Source: Thermotogae bacterium (GTDB lineage Bacteria > Thermotogota > Thermotogae > Thermotogales > DSM-5069). Taken from it: 5,574 bases of DNA. Both the position numbers and the translations under genes were made by a program. A model generated the notes under the pieces. That model saw only the letters and a program-made list of their open reading frames with translations, was not told where the DNA came from and searched no databases. The first letter of the stretch is position 1. Each line of letters opens with the position of its first letter. Where the stretch lies: contig QNAO01000072.1 of the NCBI GenBank assembly GCA_003641785.1, positions 1-5,574 on the forward strand, in the 5' to 3' direction. Of the stretch, positions 1-5,419 are shown in pieces.

Positions 1-396
1 AAGTTGCACAGAAAGCTTTCAAGGGTAAAGAGTGGTAAGGTGCATAAGCTTTCGTTTTCAGACAGAGCGATGAGATGTGATTGTGGCTGGGTTTGTGATA
101 GGGATTTAAACGCAGCTTTAGTCGTCTTAAAGAAAGGGTTAGAGCTTAGTGAACAATATTTCGTAGGGTTGGACCGACCCGAAGTTAAGCTTCTGGAGAA
201 GGGAGCCGCTGCACGGATGGATATTGGTCTCAAACCCACATATTCATGTGAGCTTGCTTCAATGAAGGAGGAAGCTCATTCCCTTAAGAGGATGGGAGAA
301 GGTCACCATGTGGGTGGTGAAACAATGACTATCCGAGCCAAAGCCTATTCGGAGGGAATCTGTGAAAGACTTTCGCATGAGGAGATAGAATTGTGA
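1..396 (+). pseudogene. tnpB: 3' end of an IS200/IS605-family tnpB (RNA-guided nuclease / OrfB), probably decayed
   Basis: The frame is open from the window edge to TGA 394-396, so this is only the C-terminal 131 residues; the TTG at position 4 is not a real start. Seen: the phrase KLSFSDR, then RCDCGWVCDRDLNAAL (residues 25-40). This is the end of the zinc-ribbon plus the DRDxNAA motif that carries the last RuvC catalytic Asp of TnpB. The following VGLDRPE (about 54-60) and ASMKEEAHSL (about 85-94) fit the tail usual in TnpB of thermophiles. Odd points: the first CxxC knuckle, expected at residues 8 and 11, reads R and S (bases 22-24 and 31-33), so zinc binding should be impaired. The frame also continues about 30 residues beyond the usual TnpB end and overlaps acyP by 4 nt. 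Inference: a decayed insertion-sequence remnant that lies directly against acyP. Without the upstream sequence I cannot tell whether the rest of tnpB, or a tnpA, is present. Confidence 0.75.
303..320 (+). repeat. Perfect 6-bp stem hairpin near tnpB 3' end, possible IS right-end hairpin
   Basis: TCACCA (303-308) and TGGTGA (315-320) are perfect inverted repeats around a 6-nt loop. The hairpin lies just after the last recognisable TnpB residues. IS200/IS605 elements carry subterminal hairpins at their right end for recognition by the TnpA transposase, so this may mark the element boundary. The link is inferred from position only; a 6-bp hairpin can arise by chance. Confidence 0.3.
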
Positions 397-662
397 TTGC
401 TCGCCTAATCAGAATTGAAGGACATGTTCAAGGGGTCGGTTACAGATACTTTGCATATCGCTTGGCTCTTCGTTTCGGCGTGAAGGGATACGTGAAAAAT
501 CTTCCTGATGGATCAGTTGAAATCCACGCGGAAGGTTCTGAAGTAAATGTCAGCAGTTTTGTCAAAGAGGTGGTTCGGGGACCCATCAGTGCAGTGGTTG
601 TGAATGCAAACATCAAAGAAGCAACTTCGAAAGGCTTCAAATCATTCGAAATTGCACTGTGA
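393..662 (+). CDS. acyP: Acylphosphatase
   Basis: This small cytosolic enzyme hydrolyses acyl phosphates (for example carbamoyl phosphate or 1,3-bisphosphoglycerate) to carboxylate and phosphate. The 89-residue length is normal for the family. Seen: the phosphate-binding loop GHVQGVGYR (residues 10-18) with catalytic Arg18, and GYVKNLPDGSVEI (32-44) with catalytic Asn36, the two signature regions. The hydrophobic IEGHV strand before the loop and the C-terminal GFKSFEIAL complete the usual fold. The start is GTG at 393: a GAGGAG ribosome binding site at 379-384 precedes it by 8 nt. The start overlaps the TGA that ends the upstream tnpB-derived frame (GTGA), so translation of the two may be coupled. 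A 56-nt gap separates it from tmk. Family assignment is firm; the physiological substrate is unknown, as for most bacterial acylphosphatases. Confidence 0.95.
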   Translation: MIARLIRIEGHVQGVGYRYFAYRLALRFGVKGYVKNLPDGSVEIHAEGSEVNVSSFVKEVVRGPISAVVVNANIKEATSKGFKSFEIAL

Positions 663-664
663 AT

Positions 665-692
665 TTGTTCGTATGCACGATGTTAATATAGT
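665..692 (+). promoter_or_regulatory. Possible sigma-70-type promoter before tmk
   Basis: TTGTTC (665-670) and TATAGT (687-692) are spaced by 16 nt in the only substantial gap of the + strand gene cluster. The -10 matches TATAAT at five of six positions; the -35 matches only in its TTG. Transcription would begin near 699, leaving a leader of about 20 nt before tmk. Suggestive only; tmk may also be transcribed from upstream of acyP. Confidence 0.3.
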
Positions 693-718
693 TCTGCTAT
701 CGCATGAGGAGGAAGAAC

Positions 719-1324
719 ATGTTCATATCATTTGAAGGAATAGACGGTTGCGGAAAAGGCACACAGATTTCCTATCTTGAAAAATACCTGGATAGCATCG
801 GGAAAACATATATTGTCGTGCGAGAACCAGGAGGAACTGAAATTGGTGAAACCATTCGCGAAGTATTGCTACACTCAAAGTTTGCCATTACCGGTAAGGC
901 AGAGCTGTTGCTGTTCCTTGCCAGTAGAGCACAGCTCGTTCATGAAAAGATACTACCCGCTTTGAAAGAAGGCAAGGTGGTCATTGCCGACAGGTTCATT
1001 GATTCGAGCGTGGCTTATCAAGGAGCCGGCAGAAAGATAGGTGTGGAAGAAGTTAAAAAGCTCAATTCATTTGCAACTGAAAACATAAAACCAGATATTA
1101 CCTTTTACATAGATATCCCTGTTTCGGCCTTTTATCAAAGAAAGCCTTTTGCAGACAGAATCGAATGTGAGGGAACGGCTTTTCTCGAGACTGTCAGACA
1201 GGCATACTTGAAAATGGCTCATGAGGAGCCAAATAGGATCATTGTAATCGACGGTTCCAAGAACACAGAGGATGTTTGGAAAAGTATTTTATCACATTTA
1301 AGTCAAGTGAGGGACCTAATTTGA
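719..1324 (+). CDS. tmk: Thymidylate (dTMP) kinase
   Basis: It phosphorylates dTMP to dTDP with ATP, the essential step before dTTP synthesis, in the cytosol. Numbered from ATG 719 (201 residues, usual length), the P-loop is GIDGCGKGT (7-15). REPGGT (35-40) and R70 in FLASR form the nucleotide-monophosphate site. DRFIDSSVAYQG (91-102) is the DR(Y/F) signature, and the LID region around DRIECEG (146-152) follows. I chose ATG 719 because GAGGAGG at 706-712 sits 6 nt upstream and the protein then begins MFISFEGIDG, the common Tmk N-terminus. The ATG at 704 would place that ribosome binding site inside the gene. Odd: the P-loop reads GKG where Tmk normally has GKS or GKT, a form typical of adenylate kinase. 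The remaining motifs are Tmk, so the call stands. The stop overlaps the TTG start of the next gene. Confidence 0.95.
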   Translation: MFISFEGIDGCGKGTQISYLEKYLDSIGKTYIVVREPGGTEIGETIREVLLHSKFAITGKAELLLFLASRAQLVHEKILPALKEGKVVIADRFIDSSVAYQGAGRKIGVEEVKKLNSFATENIKPDITFYIDIPVSAFYQRKPFADRIECEGTAFLETVRQAYLKMAHEEPNRIIVIDGSKNTEDVWKSILSHLSQVRDLI

Positions 1325-2430
1325 GATTCATCGCGTTCGCTGGCTTCGAAATCAAGAGGATGGTTAAAAGGCCCTCCTCAGCGATTTTAATGTTTCTCAT
1401 ACCCTTGGTGGTTGTGGTGATAAGCCTCTTGTTTTTCAACAGCTTCAATTTATCCAACATAAAGCTCGGTGTTCTGAATCTGGACAAAGATCCCCTGTCA
1501 AGATTCACAGTTGGAATTGTGATGTCTTTATTCAAGGGACAAACCCTTTTCGATGTCGATTCAAACTATAAGGATGAACTCCTTGAAGGACGTTACCACG
1601 CTGTCGTAATAATACCGAGGAATTTCTCCAGCGATCTCTACGATGCAAAGAGAACAGAAATTGGATTCGTACCAAGCCCTGTTGACATTCAACTATCGGC
1701 AACGATCTATCAGGTTTTCAACTCAATGTTTGAAGACTTGGAGGGAAGTCCATTTTTCAATCCAAAGGTACTCGGCTATTTGTTTGCAGGTCAAGGTTAT
1801 CCCGCTCCCAGACTCATCATGAAGGAAAACGAGGAAGTCTTGAGTATCAGCTCTCTAATAGCTCCTGTTACTCTCTTTCTCTCAGCCGCTGTCATCGTAC
1901 TCGCGATAGGTGTTAACAACACCGTTGAGGACAGGGAAATCGGCCTCTTGGAACAATACACACATATGAATCTATCGGCTCTGGAGTACATATCTGGCAA
2001 AGTTATAGCACTTTCCTTAATTGGCATCATAGAATCTCTGGGAGCTTATGTCCTGCTTCTCCTCTTCGGAGTCAAAGTTCCTCTTCTAACGTTGTTGATT
2101 CTAAGCTCTGCCAGTGCGGTTTTTCATTCCTCGTTGGGCTTATTTGTTTCTTCATGCGCACCAAACATTAAGGTAGGAAGTATTGCTGGAACAGGTCTTG
2201 TCGTGCTATCGTTCTTCCTAAGTGGAGTGATCGTGCCAATTTCCGCGCTCCCAGACTTTTTGAAGAAACTCTCCAGTATATCTCCACTCTTCCTTGCAAA
2301 TCTCGCTGTGAGAAAGCAGGAGATCTACGGGGTTAGTCCAGTGCACGAGTTCACGTTTGTCATTTTAGCGGCTTTGGTCATGTTTGCGATAGCTCTTTTC
2401 AGTAGTTCTATTATCTTGAGAAGGCGCTGA
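1321..2430 (+). CDS. ABC-2 type transporter permease subunit (ATPase partner not in window)
   Basis: An integral membrane protein of 369 residues with the ABC-2 exporter layout. There is a short cytoplasmic N-terminus with basic residues (IKRMVKRP), TM1 at about 21-39, and a large external domain (about 40-175). Five further helices lie near 178-198, 226-249, 253-278, 286-306 and 343-366, followed by a basic end, ILRRR. The loop EDREIGLLEQYTHMNLSALEYISGK (203-227) matches the cytoplasmic coupling segment of these permeases, which usually reads E-R-E-x-G-T-L-E-Q. FFLSGVIVPISALP (298-311) matches their conserved TM5 region. I chose TTG 1321: GAGGG at 1309-1313 lies 7 nt upstream, and TTGA overlaps the tmk stop. 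The earlier TTG at 1276 lies inside tmk and only adds a polar extension. Members export drugs, lipids, polysaccharides or sodium; the substrate cannot be read here. No Walker or ABC signature gene is visible nearby. Confidence 0.85.
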   Translation: MRFIAFAGFEIKRMVKRPSSAILMFLIPLVVVVISLLFFNSFNLSNIKLGVLNLDKDPLSRFTVGIVMSLFKGQTLFDVDSNYKDELLEGRYHAVVIIPRNFSSDLYDAKRTEIGFVPSPVDIQLSATIYQVFNSMFEDLEGSPFFNPKVLGYLFAGQGYPAPRLIMKENEEVLSISSLIAPVTLFLSAAVIVLAIGVNNTVEDREIGLLEQYTHMNLSALEYISGKVIALSLIGIIESLGAYVLLLLFGVKVPLLTLLILSSASAVFHSSLGLFVSSCAPNIKVGSIAGTGLVVLSFFLSGVIVPISALPDFLKKLSSISPLFLANLAVRKQEIYGVSPVHEFTFVILAALVMFAIALFSSSIILRRR

Positions 2431-2440
2431 TCAAAAGGAG

Positions 2441-3004
2441 ATGATAGCTTTCAAAGCTCTAATTTTGTCAGATACTCATGGCTCGGTCACAGCGTGGAAT
2501 ATGGTGAAAAAGATGAATATCGAGTACGACGCGATTTACCACGTAGGTGATGTGCTTTACCATGGACCAAGAAATCCATTACCAGAAGGTTATAACCCGG
2601 CTCTTCTTGCCAAACTTTTGAAATCTGAACCTATTTCGTATGTAAGAGGAAATTGTGATGCAGACGTTGATTTGGTCGTTCTTGAGTCAGGAGAGATGCC
2701 AAGAATTTCCATATGTACCTTTGGAAAGCACAAAGCAGTATTTGTTCACGGTGATGAACTTCGAAACGACAAAGATCGAATCGGCTTACTTTTAAAACAC
2801 TGCGCAGATATCCTGATCTATGGACACAGCCACGTACCAAGACTGGAATCACTCAGCGGCAAGATAATGGTTAACCCAGGAAGCTTATCATTACCAAAGA
2901 ACTCTTCAGAAGCGACATTTGCCACTTTGCAATTCGAAAATAACAAGCTCTGTTTTTCAATTCGGGATCTGCACGGAAATGTGTTAAAGGAGCTCAACTT
3001 ATGA
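2441..3004 (+). CDS. yfcE: YfcE-family metal-dependent phosphodiesterase
   Basis: A calcineurin-like metallophosphoesterase of 187 residues, close to Escherichia coli YfcE in length. Seen motifs in order: SDTHG (10-14, metal ligands D11 and H13), VGDVLYHGPRNPLPEGY (35-51, D37), VRGNCDADVD (68-77, N71), VHGDE (102-106, H103), YGHSHVP (127-133, H129 and H131) and VNPGSLSLPK (144-153). The HGPRNPLPEGY stretch is characteristic of the YfcE subgroup. Family members hydrolyse artificial phosphodiesters with Mn2+; the natural substrate is unsettled. No signal peptide, so cytosolic. Odd: the common HGH motif reads HGD. The only canonical start, ATG 2441, directly abuts AAAGGAG (2434-2440), which is unusually close. 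The in-frame stop at 2417-2419 rules out an upstream start, and homologues begin at about residue 4. It follows the permease by 10 nt and overlaps the next gene by ATGA. Confidence 0.9.
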   Translation: MIAFKALILSDTHGSVTAWNMVKKMNIEYDAIYHVGDVLYHGPRNPLPEGYNPALLAKLLKSEPISYVRGNCDADVDLVVLESGEMPRISICTFGKHKAVFVHGDELRNDKDRIGLLLKHCADILIYGHSHVPRLESLSGKIMVNPGSLSLPKNSSEATFATLQFENNKLCFSIRDLHGNVLKELNL

Positions 3005-3951
3005 AAGATCTTTTTGAGGTAATTAAAAAGCTTCATCCAAGATTCCTTAGACTTCAGGATGAAACGTATTTCACCCCGGAAGATATAGATTGGAAGCTAT
3101 CATCAAGGGCAATAGAAGAGACTCTGCCCACGAGGATTAATCCCATTTCTGAAATCATCTTTGTTGACAGCCGTAGAAGATCACATATCTCCATAAACGT
3201 TTTCGGATTCACAATGATCGTTGCCCAAATTGCGACTGGCTCTGCAAAATGGTCTGAAAAAGGTGGATGCTCTTTACTGTTCTCTACGAAAAACCCACCT
3301 GTTATTAAAACACTGCTCGCCATGTCACAGGAAACGGCGGATCGATTTGGTTTGAATCCCTCAGACTTGGTAAAAGTTGGGTCCTTAGTATGCGAGGTAG
3401 TAGTGGGAAAGACTCCAAAATCGGCACTTGACAGTGAAATGCAGCATCTGGAACGACAAGAAGTGGAAAGAAGAATTCAACAGGGAGAATTGATCATAAA
3501 GGATGGCGGTATAGACTTCACAACACCGGCGTTTGAACCCACAGTGGGTCCCGTTGGTCTGGTCAAAAACGTTCACATATCGTACGTAGATCCAGAAACT
3601 TTCATCAAGTATGGGTCAATGAAGGCGGGGGAACGTTCTCATTGCCGTGCTGTCAAAATGGGAAGGGATTTTGTCCGAGTGATATCTTACGTGAAGCTAA
3701 TTGATCGGGAAGGAATGAAGGGACTTGTGAGAATTGAAACCTCCGTTGAAGAGAGATACTTAAAAGAGCACAAGGCATCTATCCTTCAACTGTTTGGTGA
3801 TATCGCCGGTGTGCTGCCTTTTCTTACCGATGATATCCCACTGCCTCGTCTCCCTGAAGACATCCTGCCTATTATGTTCTTGGAACAGGCTCTTGACAAT
3901 TACCTTTTGAGCAGGGATTATGTCAGCAACATGACTTTACGTGAGGGGTGA
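3001..3951 (+). CDS. nurA: NurA-like DNA nuclease domain protein
   Basis: A 316-residue soluble protein that I assign to the NurA family from its motif layout. An early strand with an acidic residue, IIFVDSRRRS (52-61, D56), stands where NurA has its DGS motif. A Glu-rich helix LERQEVERRI (150-159) runs into LIIKDGGI (164-171, D168), matching NurA's E...DGSL core. VGPVGLVKN (182-190) with K189, then AGERS (209-213), match its (V)GxxK and GER segments. The C-terminal part has ISYVKL and VRIETS strands and ends in LPEDILPIMFLEQAL (284-298). NurA is a Mn2+-dependent 5'-3' exonuclease/endonuclease that, with the HerA helicase, resects DNA ends. No HerA is seen here. AAAGGAG (2986-2992) lies 8 nt before ATG 3001, and ATGA overlaps the yfcE stop, so the two genes should be translationally coupled. 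The motifs are diverged (DSR for DGS, DGG for DGS), so activity is not assured and the family call is moderate. Confidence 0.6.
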   Translation: MKDLFEVIKKLHPRFLRLQDETYFTPEDIDWKLSSRAIEETLPTRINPISEIIFVDSRRRSHISINVFGFTMIVAQIATGSAKWSEKGGCSLLFSTKNPPVIKTLLAMSQETADRFGLNPSDLVKVGSLVCEVVVGKTPKSALDSEMQHLERQEVERRIQQGELIIKDGGIDFTTPAFEPTVGPVGLVKNVHISYVDPETFIKYGSMKAGERSHCRAVKMGRDFVRVISYVKLIDREGMKGLVRIETSVEERYLKEHKASILQLFGDIAGVLPFLTDDIPLPRLPEDILPIMFLEQALDNYLLSRDYVSNMTLREG

Positions 3952-3967
3952 TCCTAAATACGTAAAG
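3935..3967. repeat. Inverted repeat spanning the nuclease gene stop codon
   Basis: CTTTACGT (3935-3942) and ACGTAAAG (3960-3967) are perfect 8-bp inverted repeats around a 17-nt spacer that contains the TGA stop. The spacer can add an AGG/CCT pairing. No T-tract follows on either strand, so it does not qualify as a standard intrinsic terminator. Confidence 0.45.
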
Positions 3968-3969
3968 CG

Positions 3970-3994
3970 GATCAAGCTATAAGGATAGTTGATC
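3970..3994. repeat. Inverted repeat between convergent genes, possible transcript-end hairpin
   Basis: GATCAA (3970-3975) pairs with TTGATC (3989-3994). After one bulged G, CTAT (3977-3980) pairs with ATAG (3985-3988) around the tetraloop AAGG, giving ten base pairs. It sits in the 71-nt gap between two converging genes, where a bidirectional terminator would be expected. The run of T needed for intrinsic termination is missing on the + strand and weak on the - strand. It may instead protect 3' ends or assist factor-dependent termination. Confidence 0.45.
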
Positions 3995-4022
3995 AGAGCA
4001 AATAGTAGAAACACGGAAAGAT

Positions 4023-5303
4023 TCAGAAAAAGAATACCAAAAAGGCCGTGGAAACTGCTAAACTTATGAAGAGAACCACTATTCCATATTTAAAAAATTG
4101 AAGAAAGCTGATTTGCTTATTGTAATATTTTTTAAGAAGTGCAAGTCCAATAACGTTCGCGGAGGCACCGATGGCGGTGCCATTGCCTCCAAGGCAAGCT
4201 CCCAGAGATAGAGCCCACCACATTGGCTCAAGATTTCCAAACGTCTGTGGATCCAACTTCTGCATGGACTCTATAACAGGGATCATAGTTGCAGTATATG
4301 GAATATTGTCTACAAAAGCTGACGCAAATCCGGAAACGTTGACCACGAAAACTTTCGCGAGTTGGAATGAGCCACGAGAGAGTGCAAGTATATGCTTGGC
4401 AAGATATTCAAGAAAACCCGTCTCTTCGAGGGCTCCAACCATGATAAACAATCCAACAAAAAAGAGTATGGTGGACCACTCAATTTCCTCCAGCGTTTTT
4501 TCCACCTCTTTTGGTCTTATCAGCAGCATCGCTATGGAAGCGATCATGAGCGCGATAAACGAACTTTCGATGCCAAGAGATTTCTGAAGAATGAAAAGCA
4601 CTACCGCAATACAGAGCAACGCAATCGAAATGTAGAAATGCTTCTTGTTTGTTATCGCGCTTTCGGTTTGCAACAACAGTTCACTGTCAATCTTTTTTGT
4701 CAACGTTTTTCTAAACACAAAGATAAGGAAAAGGTTCACCAATCCGAAAATGACAAGAAGTACAGGACCAAGATTGACAACAAAATCGATGAAATGAAGA
4801 TCTGCAGCCGAACCTATCATGATGTTTGGTGGATCACCAATTAGCGTGGCCGCTCCGCCTATATTAGAAGCGAATATTTCCCCTAAAACAAATGGAACAG
4901 GATTGACACCAGCTGTATCAGACACTGCTAAGGTAATTGGAAGTATAACAAGAATGGTTGTGACGTTGTCCAGAACTGCAGAGCTCAGAGCTACTATCGT
5001 CATGAAATAAACATAAAGCTTCAGCACACTTCCTTTTGAAAGCTTTAAAGCTTCCAAACCCAAGAATTCAAACAATCCACTCTTTTTTATAACACTGACA
5101 AATGTCATCATACCGATAAGCAAGAAAATCGTGTTGAAATCTATGTATTCAGTATATATCTTGGTGAGATCATTGAATATTCCAAAGACGACCATAGCAG
5201 TTGCGCCCAGAAGAGCGACAATTGTCCTGTGAATCTTTTCTGTGACAAGAAAAGCGTAGGCCGTGACAAAAATGATAAGAGATAAGAGCATTTCAGAGGT
5301 CAA
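4023..5303 (-). CDS. ArsB/NhaD/OCA2-like ion transporter (SLC13-type permease)
   Basis: A 426-residue polytopic membrane protein of the ion transporter superfamily, with roughly 10-12 hydrophobic segments along its length. The two inverted-topology halves are visible. SAVLDNVTTILVILPIT (108-124) corresponds to SAFVDNIPYTATMIPVI (328-344), and the GG-rich hairpin SNIGGAATLIGDPPNIMIG (146-164) corresponds to CLGGNGTAIGASANVIG (370-386). GDPPN is typical of the ArsB/OCA2 branch. Members move arsenite, or exchange Na+ or carboxylates; no arsR, arsC or arsA is in view, so arsenic resistance is not supported. The central loop (about 198-222) is cytoplasmic and charged. The start is TTG at 5303-5301: AAGGGG (5317-5312) on the - strand precedes it with about 8 nt spacing, while the in-frame ATG at 5291 has no good ribosome binding site. 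It appears to have its own promoter and faces the + strand operon tail to tail. Confidence 0.85.
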   Translation of the reverse strand: MTSEMLLSLIIFVTAYAFLVTEKIHRTIVALLGATAMVVFGIFNDLTKIYTEYIDFNTIFLLIGMMTFVSVIKKSGLFEFLGLEALKLSKGSVLKLYVYFMTIVALSSAVLDNVTTILVILPITLAVSDTAGVNPVPFVLGEIFASNIGGAATLIGDPPNIMIGSAADLHFIDFVVNLGPVLLVIFGLVNLFLIFVFRKTLTKKIDSELLLQTESAITNKKHFYISIALLCIAVVLFILQKSLGIESSFIALMIASIAMLLIRPKEVEKTLEEIEWSTILFFVGLFIMVGALEETGFLEYLAKHILALSRGSFQLAKVFVVNVSGFASAFVDNIPYTATMIPVIESMQKLDPQTFGNLEPMWWALSLGACLGGNGTAIGASANVIGLALLKKYYNKQISFLQFFKYGIVVLFISLAVSTAFLVFFF

Positions 5304-5338
5304 GTCTTCATCCCCTTCAAAAATGCCTACCTAAAAAA

Positions 5339-5368
5339 ATTATACAGCGCCGCAATTAAGAATAGAAA
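5339..5368 (-). promoter_or_regulatory. Probable promoter of the ArsB/OCA2-like transporter
   Basis: On the - strand a perfect TATAAT lies at 5344-5339, preceded by TG. The region 17-18 nt upstream (5368-5362, TTTCTAT) is only a weak -35 match. Transcription would start near 5332, giving a leader of about 29 nt that carries the AAGGGG ribosome binding site. Its place downstream of the tsf terminator supports independent transcription. Confidence 0.45.
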
Positions 5369-5387
5369 ATAGCCACAACAATTGAAG

Positions 5388-5419
5388 AAAAAAGAAGAAA
5401 GGAGTTCCTACCTCTTTCT
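5388..5419 (-). terminator. Probable intrinsic terminator after tsf
   Basis: On the - strand AGAAAG then AG (5419-5412) pairs with CT and CTTTCT (5404-5396), with one bulged C and a 7-nt loop. A T-rich run follows, with six consecutive T at 5393-5388. The stem begins inside the tsf stop codon. The stem is short and AT-rich, so strength is uncertain, but position and T-tract are right for ending tsf transcription. Confidence 0.45.

Noticed and set aside
11..20. Perfect 10-bp palindrome GAAAGCTTTC
   Set aside because: It is inside the tnpB coding frame, has no loop and no partner feature; the similar AAGCTTTC nearby looks like codon coincidence.
704..718. ATG 704 as the tmk start
   Set aside because: It overlaps the strong GAGGAGG ribosome binding site that serves ATG 719, and the extra MRRKN is absent from the usual Tmk N-terminus.
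1276..1320. TTG 1276 as the start of the ABC permease
   Set aside because: It lies deep in tmk, lacks a good ribosome binding site and adds a polar stretch. TTG 1321 has GAGGG at the right distance and a 4-nt overlap with the tmk stop.
3054..3576. Minus-strand open frames opposite the NurA-like gene
   Set aside because: They are short, have no recognisable motif and lie opposite a gene with a strong ribosome binding site and family motifs.
4171..5010. Open frames on the + strand across the transporter
   Set aside because: They are antisense shadows of a long gene with clear transporter motifs. Their translations show no domain and there is no suitable ribosome binding site.
5384..5404. Polypurine run as a separate repeat or triplex-type element
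   Set aside because: It is explained by the T-tract and one stem arm of the proposed tsf terminator on the other strand.
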